NCBI RefSeq assembly: GCF_002160055.1 | Contig: NZ_NFJV01000034.1 | Span: 1 to 35,924, forward strand | Length of the DNA stretch: 35,924 bases | Source of the DNA: Mediterranea sp. An20 | GTDB lineage: Bacteria > Bacteroidota > Bacteroidia > Bacteroidales > Bacteroidaceae | Reading direction: 5' to 3' | In this document: positions 1-8,322 of the stretch, piece after piece | Layout: each line of letters opens with the position of its first letter | How positions within the stretch are numbered: position 1 is the stretch's first letter | Program-made: the position numbers and the translations under genes | Notes under the pieces: generated by a model | Seen by the model: only the letters and a program-made list of their open reading frames with translations | What the model was told of the DNA's origin: nothing | Database searches by the model: none

Positions 1-477
1 AAATATGAGGAGATAAAGTGTGCCTATCTGTTCTCCTGCTTCTGCGGCCTGCGCATCAGTGATGTCAAGAGGCTGCAATGGAAGGATGTCTTTATCGACA
101 AGGGGCAGTACCGTCTGGCGGTATCCATGAAGAAGACCAAAGAACCGATTTACCTGCCGCTTTCATCCGAAGCCCTGAAGTGGATGCCGGAACGTGGGGA
201 CAAGACTCCGGACGACCTCGTGTTCGATTTGCCAAGCGGAAATGAGATAAACCGCCTGTTGAAACCGTGGGCCAAGGCTGCCGGCATCAACAAGCGATTT
301 TCATTTCACACAAGTCGGCACACCTTCGCCACGATGATGCTGACCCTCGGTGCAGACCTTTACACTACCTCGAAGTTGCTCGGCCATGCGGATGTAAAAA
401 TGACCCAGGTATATGCAAAGATTATCAACAAGAAGAAAGACGAGGCAGTCAATCTTGTAAACGGTTTATTCGACTGA
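1..477 (+). CDS. Tyrosine recombinase/integrase, C-terminal part (5' end outside window)
   Basis: The frame is open from base 1. It contains the catalytic core of a phage-type integrase: CGLRISDVKRLQW with the first catalytic Arg, then SFHTSRHTFATMML (HxxR box), LGHADVKMTQ and the nucleophile Tyr in QVYAKI. About 158 residues are visible, so roughly the first 240 are missing to the left. As the first gene of the conjugative element seen here it probably catalyses integration and excision. A weak hairpin (CTTCGGTTG at 529-537 with CAATCGAAG about 543-551) lies in the otherwise featureless stretch 478-613. Confidence 0.9.
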   Translation, partial: KYEEIKCAYLFSCFCGLRISDVKRLQWKDVFIDKGQYRLAVSMKKTKEPIYLPLSSEALKWMPERGDKTPDDLVFDLPSGNEINRLLKPWAKAAGINKRFSFHTSRHTFATMMLTLGADLYTTSKLLGHADVKMTQVYAKIINKKKDEAVNLVNGLFD

Positions 478-613
478 CAACAGATCCATTATCATGTCAA
501 ATTTGCGGACATATTTATTGGGTGTAGCTTCGGTTGTCCATGCAATCGAAGTACATCCTATTATCATAATTTATCAATCAATTAAAAGTAATTCGACATG
601 AACAGACCAGAAA

Positions 614-1384
614 ATGGTCTTCTCTCTTTTTGGAGGGAAGCAACACTGCCGTCACATCGCGGCAGAACAGGATGTAACGGAAGAACTTTTCGCACTGCTC
701 GCTGAAGCGAGGGAAATCTATCTACATGATGTCGTGGCAGGCGGCAAACGGTATGGCCGCTTTGTGGATGACTTCATCAACAGTCACCGGTACATTGATT
801 GTGGCAACGTAGTCTGCCGGAACTGCCACGCAATGAACCTTCACATTGCCAAGGTCCTTCTGACCGACCTGGCTGAACGCACCCGCCTTTTATTCGTGGC
901 GGACACCTTTTCATTCGAGAACTGCATGGAACTGAAAAGGATGTATGACATTTCAGACCCCGGCTCTCCCGCCGACCGGGATGAAACCGGCTTTTCCCTG
1001 AATGCTCCACCCATTTCTTTTGGCTGTGATTTGACCAAAGAACAGATGACAGGTATCGTGGCTTGCGCCAATACTTATCATCTGTTTTGCGTTTCTACAG
1101 TCCGCATGGAGGATATGGAAGCTCTTTTTGCTTGCAAGAGGGGATTTCAAATCCGGGTGAACAACATCCGCCATGTGGCCGTACTCTTCGATGCCCTTCT
1201 TGAGAGGTCATACATACAGGCGCACTGGCAGTCTGTTCTCGCTCGCGGAGGGTTCCTGCTGTCGAAAGACGGGAAACGTACCGTCTCGGCTACCAGTCTG
1301 TCATCGGCTTTGTCTGCGACAAGAAATAAAATGACCTCGGTGGCATACGGCATCCGAAAAGCCGTGAGCGAACTGGATGAATGA
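614..1384 (+). CDS. Hypothetical protein with a Cys cluster
   Basis: This is a 256-residue protein of unrecognised family. Visible features are a cysteine-rich stretch CGNVVCRNCHAMN (about residues 58-70) that could bind metal, a mixed hydrophobic centre, and a basic Ser/Thr-rich end (SKDGKRTVSATSLSSALSATRNK). The end faintly recalls RteC-like regulators of Bacteroides conjugative transposons, but not enough to name it. The ATG at 598 is in another frame that closes quickly, so 614 is used. It lies alone between the integrase and the promoter/leader at 1467-1537. Confidence 0.7.
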   Translation: MVFSLFGGKQHCRHIAAEQDVTEELFALLAEAREIYLHDVVAGGKRYGRFVDDFINSHRYIDCGNVVCRNCHAMNLHIAKVLLTDLAERTRLLFVADTFSFENCMELKRMYDISDPGSPADRDETGFSLNAPPISFGCDLTKEQMTGIVACANTYHLFCVSTVRMEDMEALFACKRGFQIRVNNIRHVAVLFDALLERSYIQAHWQSVLARGGFLLSKDGKRTVSATSLSSALSATRNKMTSVAYGIRKAVSELDE

Positions 1385-1436
1385 AAGAAACTGCCAAGAA
1401 ACCAAACATGTGAAAAGTAAAAGCGTGAGAGTTGCC

Positions 1437-1457
1437 ATGACACTTGCTTAGTGTCAT
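1437..1457 (+). terminator. Hairpin downstream of the hypothetical gene
   Basis: A perfect 8-bp stem, ATGACACT (1437-1444) with AGTGTCAT (1450-1457), has a 5-base loop. There is no clear T tract, so its terminator role is a guess from its position after the gene ending at 1384. Confidence 0.35.
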
Positions 1458-1466
1458 TGTCTCTCG

Positions 1467-1537
1467 TCCGGATATAGCGGACACATCGCATAACTTTGGC
1501 CTCCGTCAGCGCAATGCCCGACGGAGGCTTGCTTTTT
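1467..1537 (+). promoter_or_regulatory. Putative promoter with leader terminator-like hairpin
   Basis: TAACTTTG at 1491-1498 matches the Bacteroidales -7 box TAnnTTTG. Immediately after it a hairpin (GCCTCCGTC 1499-1507 with GACGGAGGC 1520-1528) is followed by a T-rich tract, ending 27 bp before the HTH start at 1564. A short inverted repeat GTCCG/CGGAC (1467-1483) precedes the box. The hairpin may be a leader terminator (attenuator). It could equally terminate transcription from upstream. Confidence 0.45.
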
Positions 1538-1563
1538 CATTGTCAAATTTAATCATACACATA

Positions 1564-1959
1564 ATGCAGAACAGAACAACATTCATGGAACGGCTGAGCG
1601 AAAGGCTCACCACAGTCGAATCGGTACTGAAGAAACTGGAACCGGTCGAAAACCTGCTGAAAAGGCTGGAGATGCTTGAGGAGTCTTTTTATTCCACCAA
1701 GAAAGTATTCACATTCCAGGAGGCGTGCGTGTATATCGGCGTATCGGAAAGCATGTTGTACAAGCTCACCGCCAACAAGGAGATTCCACACTACAAGCCG
1801 AGAGGCAAGATGGTTTATTTTGCCAAGGAGGAGCTGGATGAATGGCTCTTGCAGAACTGCGAGCCAGCCATAGACGACGCGACCCGGATGGCCGCCGAAT
1901 CCGCAACCGTTGAACCATTCTTTAATCGGAGACAAAATGGAAAGCGAAAGAAGGACTAA
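1564..1959 (+). CDS. Helix-turn-helix DNA-binding protein (excisionase-like)
   Basis: The start MQNRTTFMERL at 1564 was chosen because it follows the promoter/leader. A longer frame from 1444 would begin inside a hairpin. The 131-residue protein has an N-terminal coiled-coil-like stretch (LTTVESVLKKLEPVENLLKRLE) and then a winged HTH of the excisionase/MerR type: FTFQEACVYIGVSESMLYKLT...IPHYKPRGKMVYFAKEELDEWL. In Bacteroidetes mobile elements such proteins lie next to the integrase and replication genes and act as excision factors or regulators. It overlaps the ATPase gene by 23 bases, suggesting translational coupling. Confidence 0.8.
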   Translation: MQNRTTFMERLSERLTTVESVLKKLEPVENLLKRLEMLEESFYSTKKVFTFQEACVYIGVSESMLYKLTANKEIPHYKPRGKMVYFAKEELDEWLLQNCEPAIDDATRMAAESATVEPFFNRRQNGKRKKD

Positions 1960-3034
1960 CATTATCGGGGCGGAACTTGATGACAGCCGCCTTTCGGACA
2001 TCCTGTCCGCCTCGCAAATAAAGGTGACGGACACTTACGAAACACCGCCGCAGATTATCTGGATTGACAATTCGACCATCGCCACGCTCGGCAACTTCAG
2101 CGCATCGACAGGCAAGGCGAAATCGAAGAAGACCTTTAACGTGTCGGCCATTGTCGCCGCTTCCCTGGCGGGTAAACAGGTGTTGAACTACCGGGCACAT
2201 TTGCCCGAAGGGAAGCAGAGGATCCTGTATGTGGACACGGAGCAGAGCCGTTTCCACTGCCACAATGTATTGGAGCGCATCCTCAAGTTGGCAGGGCTTC
2301 CGGACACAACGGACAACGACAGGCTCGACTTCATCTGCCTGCGCGAATATTCTCCTGCCATCCGCATAGAGGTCATTGACTATGCACTAAGACGTAGCAA
2401 AGGCTACGGGCTGGTGGTCATTGACGGAATACGCGACCTGATGCTTGATATCAACAGTACCAGTGAATCCGTGGAAGTCATCAATAAAATGATGGAATGG
2501 TCGTCGAAATACGACCTGCATATCCACTGCGTGTTGCACCTGAACAAAGGGGACAATAACGTGCGTGGGCATATCGGTACAGAGATGAGCAACAAGGCGG
2601 AAACGGTGCTGGTCATCAACAAAGACAACGAGAACCCCGGCATCAGTGAGGTGCACGCCCTGCATATTCGAGAAAAGGAGTTCAAGCCGTTCGCTTTCAC
2701 GATAGACGAAGCCGGGCTTCCCATCATTGCGGAAAGTCATGCCGTGAGCGAACACCCCAGACCGAAAGCACGGACCAGTTTTACAGACCTGAGTATCGAG
2801 CAACACCGGGAAGCCCTTGCCGCTGCTTTTGGCGACAAGCCCATTAAGGGATTCGAGAACATGCTTCAGGCACTCATGACCTCCTACGAGGCAATCGGTT
2901 TCAAACGCGGCAGGAACGTGATGGTCAAGCTGCTACTTTACCTGACCGACAACCTGAAGCTGATACGCAAACGGGATAAGCTATTCTATTATGACATGAG
3001 TCCGGCAGAAGCCATGCTTTTCGACGAGGAATGA
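1937..3034 (+). CDS. RepA-like AAA/RecA-fold ATPase
   Basis: This is a 365-residue cytoplasmic NTPase. Walker A is ASTGKAKSKKTF (about residue 55), Walker B is YGLVVIDGIRDLM, and a sensor-like HCVLHLNKGDNNVRGHIG follows. The arrangement matches RepA/RecA-fold helicase-like ATPases found beside primases on Bacteroidetes mobile elements, where they probably help replicate the excised circle. The C-terminal third (TSFTDLSIEQHREALAAAF onward) looks like a winged-helix tail. The ATG at 1937 follows GGAGA. An upstream in-frame ATG at 1910 is possible. Confidence 0.75.
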   Translation: MESERRTNIIGAELDDSRLSDILSASQIKVTDTYETPPQIIWIDNSTIATLGNFSASTGKAKSKKTFNVSAIVAASLAGKQVLNYRAHLPEGKQRILYVDTEQSRFHCHNVLERILKLAGLPDTTDNDRLDFICLREYSPAIRIEVIDYALRRSKGYGLVVIDGIRDLMLDINSTSESVEVINKMMEWSSKYDLHIHCVLHLNKGDNNVRGHIGTEMSNKAETVLVINKDNENPGISEVHALHIREKEFKPFAFTIDEAGLPIIAESHAVSEHPRPKARTSFTDLSIEQHREALAAAFGDKPIKGFENMLQALMTSYEAIGFKRGRNVMVKLLLYLTDNLKLIRKRDKLFYYDMSPAEAMLFDEE

Positions 3035-3060
3035 CGGCGGGCGCGGGCATCTATAATTCA

Positions 3061-3104
3061 GTTTAATTTAGTACATATATATAGGGAAACAAACTAAACT
3101 AAAC
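3061..3104. repeat. Imperfect 12-bp inverted repeat before the primase gene
   Basis: GTTTAATTTAGT (3061-3072) pairs with ACTAAACTAAAC (3093-3104) with one mismatch. It is followed by the palindrome AAACCGGTTT (3101-3110). The AT-rich position between the ATPase and primase genes could suit a regulatory site or a replication start, which is inference only. Confidence 0.4.
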
Positions 3105-3137
3105 CGGTTTGATGAAAACAAGTGAAAGAAAAACGAC

Positions 3138-4025
3138 ATGAACATATCGGAAGCAAAACAGATACGCATCGTGGATTTCCTGGCACAGCTCGGACACCAT
3201 GCGCAGTATGTGAAATCGAAACAATACTGGTACCTCTCACCATTCCGGCAGGAGGACACACCATCGTTCAAGGTGAACGACCGGCTCAATGAATGGTATG
3301 ACTTCGGGGCGGCTACCGGGGGCGACCTCGTGGAACTGGGCAAGCACCTGTACGGAACGGACAGTGTAAGCGAGGTGCTGGCCTGCATCGAACGGCACGC
3401 CGGAACCAATGAACTGCCGAGGGTTCGGCTTCCGGCGGTGATGCTCCGGCCGGTGGAAGCGGAAATGAAGGATATAAGGGTGGTGCCGCTACGACACCAT
3501 GCGCTGCTGTCGTACCTCCATTCCCGGATGATCGATGCCGACATCGGAAAGATATTCTGCAAGGAAGTGCATTATGAGTTGCGCAAGCGATACTATTTCG
3601 GACTGGCATTCTGTAATCTGTCAGGAGGCTATGAAGTGCGCAACCCTTACTACAAGGGCTGCCTGAAGAATAAGGATGTTTCGCTGATAAGCCATACGCA
3701 CGGCGAGACGCAGGGCCACGTGTGCGTCTTCGAAGGATTCATGGACTTTCTCTCCTATATGACCCTGCGGCAGGCCGGAGACAGGGAGATATGCCTTGAA
3801 GTTCCTTGCGACCATCTCGTGATGAACTCCGTAAACAACCTTAAAAAGGCATTGGGACACTTGCAAGAATATCCGTTCATCCATTGCTACCTCGACAATG
3901 ACCTTGCCGGACAGAAAACTGTGGAAACCATCGCCATGCTGTTCACCGGGAAAGTCAACAACGAAGCCTACCGGTACGACGGCTACAAAGACCTGAACGA
4001 CTATTTAAGAGGCAAAAGACGCTGA
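3138..4025 (+). CDS. DNA primase, Toprim family
   Basis: The 295-residue protein has an N-terminal primase-type segment YWYLSPFRQEDTPSFKV that aligns with the CPFHxExTPSFxV motif of CHC2 zinc-finger primases, but the Cys and His ligands are Ser and Arg, so zinc binding is probably lost. WYDFGAATGGDLVEL follows. The C-terminal half is a Toprim domain, with the Glu motif VFEGFMDFLSY and the DxD motif YLDNDLAGQKT. It probably primes replication of the excised or transferred element together with the ATPase upstream. A typical terminator follows. Confidence 0.85.
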   Translation: MNISEAKQIRIVDFLAQLGHHAQYVKSKQYWYLSPFRQEDTPSFKVNDRLNEWYDFGAATGGDLVELGKHLYGTDSVSEVLACIERHAGTNELPRVRLPAVMLRPVEAEMKDIRVVPLRHHALLSYLHSRMIDADIGKIFCKEVHYELRKRYYFGLAFCNLSGGYEVRNPYYKGCLKNKDVSLISHTHGETQGHVCVFEGFMDFLSYMTLRQAGDREICLEVPCDHLVMNSVNNLKKALGHLQEYPFIHCYLDNDLAGQKTVETIAMLFTGKVNNEAYRYDGYKDLNDYLRGKRR

Positions 4026-4049
4026 CCCGGCCAGCGTGTCGGAATTTAT

Positions 4050-4080
4050 GAAGCTCTCCTGACGGAGGGCTTCTTTTTTT
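4050..4080 (+). terminator. Rho-independent terminator after the primase
   Basis: The stem GAAGCTCTCC (4050-4059) pairs with GGAGGGCTTC (4064-4073) through one G-U pair and a TGAC loop, followed by seven T. It ends the replication operon. The AT-rich 4081-4267 separates it from the tra genes and shows nothing else clear. Confidence 0.8.
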
Positions 4081-4267
4081 GTCTGCCAATGCGCATTTTC
4101 AAGTATGAAACAGATGTCAGAATATGATTTTAGAGTATGATTTTTAGAAATACCATAAATCTTATTAAGGAAGCAGCAATTTGTATTTCAATTATTTCTT
4201 AATATAGAACAGATGGATTTTCTTTGCAAATCAAATTTTGAATACAAAATAAAATTCATATTAGGAT

Positions 4268-4708
4268 ATGAAATCATACTTTATATTCGCAATCATTCTG
4301 ACGGCAATCTACGTCGTTTACTATGCGGCCAACATCGCCAGGGACCTGTACCGAAAGAGAAGCCAGGGCAGGACGGACGAGGAAGTCTTTGAACTCGACC
4401 CCGATAACGGGCAGGACAGCGTGGCGGTGACGGAAAGCGAGACCGGATTCAACGTCGGGATGGAAAAGTACGAGACCGCATTTGATAATTCCGGCACTTC
4501 CATACAGGACGGCGCGGCAGACACAGACAAGGAATCGGCCGAAGAGCGGTTTGCCCGTATGAAGGCCGAAGCCGAGGCGAAAATGGAGGACAGTACCCCT
4601 TACCTGTCAGAGGCATTCACAGCGGACGATATGTACAAGGCGATGGTTTCCGGCGGCCGTCTGGAGAACCGTCCCGCAATGGCGTGGAAACCGATGGACA
4701 AAATTTAA
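4268..4708 (+). CDS. Small single-pass membrane protein of the tra operon
   Basis: The 146-residue protein has one N-terminal transmembrane segment (residues about 3-21, YFIFAIILTAIYVVYYAAN), a short basic stretch RKRSQGR and then a long acidic, charged cytoplasmic region ending in TADDMYKAMVSGGRLENRP. Position directly before two TraE proteins suggests the slot called TraD in CTnDOT-like operons, but I do not recognise the family with certainty. The next start (4711) is 2 bases after the stop, so the genes are coupled. Confidence 0.65.
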   Translation: MKSYFIFAIILTAIYVVYYAANIARDLYRKRSQGRTDEEVFELDPDNGQDSVAVTESETGFNVGMEKYETAFDNSGTSIQDGAADTDKESAEERFARMKAEAEAKMEDSTPYLSEAFTADDMYKAMVSGGRLENRPAMAWKPMDKI

Positions 4709-4710
4709 CG

Positions 4711-5037
4711 ATGAAAACGAAGAAGACAGTATGCGCCTTGCTGATGCTCACGGTTCCCTGCTTCGCCTTCGCCAAGAGCGGAGCCGTAAACTATTCATGG
4801 GGAGCGGATGCGCTTGCCACCATGCACGACTTCGTGGTGACGATGATGCTGTACGTCCTTTACATCTGTTATGCGGTCGCCTCCGTGCTGGCCGTCATAT
4901 CCGCGCTCCAGATCTATATCAAATGGAACACGGGAGAGGACGGCATCGTGAAATCCATCCTGATGCTGTTCGGGGCGTGCATGTTCATCATAGGCGCCTC
5001 CATCGTATTCCCGGCCTTTTTCGGCTACCGCATATAG
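4711..5037 (+). CDS. TraE-like conjugal transfer membrane protein (DUF4134), first copy
   Basis: The 108-residue protein has a cleavable-looking signal (MKTKKTVCALLMLTVPCFAFA) and two hydrophobic segments (TMMLYVLYICYAVASVLAVISAL and SILMLFGACMFIIGASIVF). It ends FPAFFGYRI, which parallels ALPLFFGIGG of the next gene, so the two are paralogues. DUF4134 proteins resemble VirB2/TrbC-like subunits in length and topology and are thought to be part of the Bacteroidetes conjugation channel or pilus. The ATG at 4711 gives a proper signal peptide; the in-frame ATG at 4684 adds nine residues and overlaps the gene before. Confidence 0.8.
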   Translation: MKTKKTVCALLMLTVPCFAFAKSGAVNYSWGADALATMHDFVVTMMLYVLYICYAVASVLAVISALQIYIKWNTGEDGIVKSILMLFGACMFIIGASIVFPAFFGYRI

Positions 5038-5085
5038 AAAAGAGATTCAGAATATCAATGATAGTAATCACTAAAAGTAACGAGA

Positions 5086-5454
5086 ATGAAGAAGTTAAAG
5101 AATGCAATGAAAAGAATCGTAGGCGCAGTATTGTACAAGGTTGCGATGCTCGCCATTCTGTTGGTGTCGGGGCCTGCCGCACTGATGGCGCAGAACACCG
5201 CAGGCGACTACACGGCCGGAACCAACGCCCTGACCACCGTGGCGGAGGAAATCGCCAAGTATGTACCCATCATGGTGAAGCTGTGCTATGCCATCGCCGG
5301 AGTCGTGGCCATCGTGGGCGCCATCAGCGTCTATATCGCGATGAACAACGAAGAGCAGGATGTCAAGAAGAAAATCATGATGGTCGTGGGCGCCTGCATC
5401 TTCCTGATTGCGGCGGCACAGGCACTTCCGCTGTTTTTCGGTATCGGCGGCTAA
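5086..5454 (+). CDS. traE: TraE conjugal transfer protein (DUF4134), second copy
   Basis: The 122-residue protein has a signal peptide (VGAVLYKVAMLAILLVSG, ending PAALMAQ) and two membrane segments (IMVKLCYAIAGVVAIVGAI; IMMVVGACIFLIAAAQ) with the family end LPLFFGIGG. It is the closer match to TraE of CTnDOT-type elements. Together with the preceding paralogue it suggests a duplicated pilin-like subunit. Only 12 bases separate it from traF. Confidence 0.85.
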   Translation: MKKLKNAMKRIVGAVLYKVAMLAILLVSGPAALMAQNTAGDYTAGTNALTTVAEEIAKYVPIMVKLCYAIAGVVAIVGAISVYIAMNNEEQDVKKKIMMVVGACIFLIAAAQALPLFFGIGG

Positions 5455-5466
5455 AAAGGAGACGCG

Positions 5467-5763
5467 ATGAAAGGCAGGGACGAACGCTATCCGGACTACC
5501 CGTTGTTCAAGGGGCTTCAGCGGCCTCTTGAGTTCATGGGCATACAAGGACGGTATATCTACTGGGCGGCGGGTTCGGCAGGCGGAGCCATTGTCGGTTT
5601 CGTCATTGCCTACTGCCTTGCCGGTTTCGTGGCCGGACTGGTGGTATTGGCCGTCATCCTGTCTGCGGGCATCTCGCTCATCATCCTCAAGCAAAGGAAA
5701 GGTCTTCACACCAAGAAGAACCGGAAAGGAGTGTATGTCTATGCCCGCTCGAAGAAGAAATGA
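5467..5763 (+). CDS. traF: TraF conjugal transfer membrane protein (DUF4133)
   Basis: The 98-residue protein has the family N-terminus (YPLFKGLQRPLEFMGIQGRY), two adjacent transmembrane segments (about residues 31-75) and a basic tail (LKQRKGLHTKKNRKGVYVY). Size and topology are those of VirB3-like TraF proteins, which pair with the TraG ATPase at the inner membrane. An RBS-like AAAAGGAGA precedes the start. Confidence 0.85.
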   Translation: MKGRDERYPDYPLFKGLQRPLEFMGIQGRYIYWAAGSAGGAIVGFVIAYCLAGFVAGLVVLAVILSAGISLIILKQRKGLHTKKNRKGVYVYARSKKK

Positions 5764-5814
5764 AAAAAGAAAAAGCCATGACGGAGAGCGCGTGGCCTAT
5801 TGAATGTTGAACCC

Positions 5815-5848
5815 GGGCAGGCCCGCTTTGGAACAAGCGAGTCTGCCC
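5815..5848 (+). promoter_or_regulatory. Two-tier hairpin in the traF-traG gap
   Basis: The outer stem GGGCAG (5815-5820)/CTGCCC (5843-5848) and the inner stem CGCTT (5824-5828)/AAGCG (5835-5839) are separated by a symmetric 3x3 internal loop. It sits 25 bases before the traG start, in a 110-base gap that is unusually long for this operon. It could tune TraG translation or mark an RNA processing site. Confidence 0.4.
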
Positions 5849-5873
5849 TTACTTAAGCAGAAAGCAACCGACA

Positions 5874-7301
5874 ATGACACTGTACATCATACTGATTTTC
5901 ATCGCCCTCTGTGCGGGCATGGCCATTTCGGTCCATGCCTTCGGCACGGGCGGCAAGCGCAAGCGCATCTTCCAGGACATCTATTTCACCGTGGAGGACG
6001 TGGACGGCATCGGGGTGCTGTACACCAAGACCGGGGAATACTCGGCCGTCCTGCGGATGGAGAACCCCGTGCAGAAGTATTCGGCCAACATCGACAGCTA
6101 CTACGAGTTCACAAGCCTGCTCACTGCCGTCGCACAGACGCTGGGCGAAGGCTATGCGATACACAAGCAGGACGTGTTCGTGCGCAAGCAGTTCGAGGAT
6201 GTGACGGGCGACCGGCACGAGTTCCTATCCTCCGCCTATTTCCGGTACTTCAAAGGCCGGATGTACACGGACAGCGTATGCTACCTGACCATTACGCAGG
6301 AATCAAGAAAAAGCAGCCTGTTCTCTTTCGACGGCAAGAAGTGGCGCGACTTCCTCGTGAAGATACGCAAGGTGCATGACCAGCTCCATGACGCGGGCAT
6401 ACAAGCGGAGTTCCTGGATAAGCCCCAGGCGAATGCATTCGTTGACCGCTACTTCGCCATGAACTTCAAGGACAGGATTGTCTCGATGACCAATTTCAAG
6501 GTGGACGATGAGACGGTCTCGATGGGCGGCAAGCGTTGCAAGGTGTACAGCCTCGTGGACGTGGACTGTGCCGCACTGCCTTCGCTTGTCAGGCCCTATA
6601 CCAATATAGAGGTGAACAATGCGGAGATGCCCGTTGACCTGCTGTCCGTCATCGACAGCATACCGGAAGCCGAGACGGTGGTCTATAACCAGATCATCTT
6701 CCTGCCAAACCAAAAGCGAGAACTGGCGGCACTCGACAAAAAGAAGAACCGTCACGCAAGTATCCCCAATCCCGGCAACCAGATGGCCGTGGAGGACATC
6801 AAGCGTGTGCAGGAGATAGTTGCCAGGGAGAGCAAGATGCTCGTGTACAGCCATTTCAATCTTGTTGTAGGGGTATCTGCCGACACAGACATACAGAAAT
6901 GCACCAATTATCTGGAGAATGCCTTCGGTCGCATGGGCATCCACATCAGCAAGCACGCCTATAACCAACTGGAACTGTTCGTCGCCTCTTTTCCCGGCAA
7001 CTGCTATGCCCTGAACGAGGACTACGACCGTTTCCTGACCCTGAGCGACGCAGCCATGTGCCTGATGTATAAGGAACATATCCAGCACAGCGAGGAAACG
7101 CCGCTGAAAATCTACTACACCGACCGCCAAGGCGTGCCGGTGGCCATCGACATCACCGGAAAGGAGGGAAAGAACAAGCTGACGGATAACTCCAATTTCT
7201 TCTGTTTAGGGTCTTCGGGCAGCGGAAAGAGCTTCCACATGGAGGAAAGCAGGACAAAACGGGAGCAATCGGCTGCAAAATTCAGCGTTGTAAAAACCTG
7301 A
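5874..7301 (+). pseudogene. traG: traG, 5' part, interrupted after Walker A
   Basis: This is the VirB4-like ATPase that energises Bacteroidetes conjugation. Residues 1-22 are a membrane-associated start (MTLYIILIFIALCAGMAIS). The VirB4/TraG N-terminal domain follows, and the Walker A GSSGSGKS lies at residues 446-453 (Lys452). After FHM (456) the frame reads 19 unrelated residues from the inserted element and stops at 7301. The continuation NSVVRQLHEQGTDVVMVDTG is at 35197 onward. The truncated product keeps the P-loop but lacks Walker B and the rest of the motor, so it should be inactive. Confidence 0.95.
7233..7241 (+). repeat. Left copy of 9-bp direct repeat at the traG insertion
   Basis: TTCCACATG encodes Phe-His-Met directly after the Walker A GKS of TraG, in frame. 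The identical 9-mer occurs at 35188-35196, where traG resumes. This is the likely att core or target duplication of layer 2. Confidence 0.85.
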
Positions 7302-7454
7302 TTTTCAGCTAATATGTTTTAACAAACGGAAAATTCGACTATTGGCGTTTAGTCCTTATTGGAGTAATTTTGTACTACGGTTGTACCTCGCAGGAGGGGT
7401 CGCACGGTTCGACTTTCTTTCAGCAGTGTGCAACAGCGTTCAACAATGTGCAAC
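7298..7454 (+). promoter_or_regulatory. Left-end region of layer 2 with short repeats
   Basis: The region holds a small palindrome CTGATTTTCAG (7298-7308) resembling CTGATAATCAG near the right end (35154-35164). It also has two copies of TGTGCAAC (7427-7434 and 7447-7454) with CAACA between them. Such repeats beside an integrase gene could be arm-type recombinase or excisionase sites. No clear gene lies between 7302 and 7466. Confidence 0.35.
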
Positions 7455-7466
7455 TAAATTTCTTCG

Positions 7467-8291
7467 ATGATGGACCGTCAAAATGAACACAAATTAACAG
7501 GTCAGCCCGATTTCGGTCGGGATATGCCAGACAAACCGTTCCTCACCATTGGGGAGGTGGCGGACATACTGCAAGTGAGCAGCCGCACCGTGTACAACCT
7601 GATTTACAAAGGTACGCTCCGGGCTTGCAGGATTACATACCATATTACGCTAATCACCAGGGAGGATTTCTTCCTGATGATTAAGGAAACCACCTACTGC
7701 AAGCGGAGCGTCTCGCTATTCGCAAAGCAGGGGAAAAAGACAAAGAAGAAAATGAACGAAGAAAGACAGGAAAAAGAGCAAGCAGCCCTCTTCCGACAAG
7801 AGGGAAAGAAAAAGACAAAGGGCAGTCCGACTAAACGGCGGCTCATTCCGGCATCCAGCTACAAGCAGTCCGTGCGTGACACGTTTACGGACAGAGAAAA
7901 TGTCGGCGGCGACCTTTATACGATGGCGGAGATATGCCAAAAGTTCAATTATACCTACGGACGGTTTTACAACCTCCGTATGCGGTACTCAATACCGTGC
8001 ATCAAAGCCAATTCCACCAAATGCTTCCCGAAAGCGGAAGTGGACAAGGCGATGGCGGAGGAGGACGAGCGGCTGGGCAACAACCTATCGGAACATTGGT
8101 ATTCGTGCTTCGACATCATGCGCCTGTTCGGGCTGGGCAAGACCCAAGTCCGCAGGTTCGCCCTCACACACGGGGTACGGACGAAGCGCATACACGGCAA
8201 CCGCCTGTACTACCTGAAAGCCGATTGGGATGCGGCACGCAAGGAAGCGGAGCGGAAAAGCGCAAGCACGAAAGCCAAACGGGAAGAATAA
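7467..8291 (+). CDS. Protein with three helix-turn-helix segments
   Basis: The 274-residue protein has three separate excisionase/MerR-like HTH regions. They are LTIGEVADILQVSSRTVYNL (about 27-46, with a wing to about 70), YTMAEICQKFNYTYGRFYNL (about 152-171) and SCFDIMRLFGLGKTQVRRF (about 211-229, then GNRLYYLKADWDAA). A highly basic linker (GKKTKKKMNEERQEKEQ) joins the first and second. It lies 31 bases before the integrase at the left end of layer 2 and probably controls integrase expression or helps excision. Separate domains could bind several sites at the element end. Confidence 0.75.
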   Translation: MMDRQNEHKLTGQPDFGRDMPDKPFLTIGEVADILQVSSRTVYNLIYKGTLRACRITYHITLITREDFFLMIKETTYCKRSVSLFAKQGKKTKKKMNEERQEKEQAALFRQEGKKKTKGSPTKRRLIPASSYKQSVRDTFTDRENVGGDLYTMAEICQKFNYTYGRFYNLRMRYSIPCIKANSTKCFPKAEVDKAMAEEDERLGNNLSEHWYSCFDIMRLFGLGKTQVRRFALTHGVRTKRIHGNRLYYLKADWDAARKEAERKSASTKAKREE

Positions 8292-8322
8292 GCATTTATA
8301 ACCAAAAAAATACATTAGCGAT

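Noticed and set aside
1444..1563. Longer N-terminus for the HTH protein at 1564
   Set aside because: It would start within a hairpin and translate through the promoter and terminator-like leader.
5804..6379. Long open frame overlapping the start of traG
   Set aside because: It lies in another frame of traG, is rich in Arg/His/Gly from high-GC codons, and has no family features.
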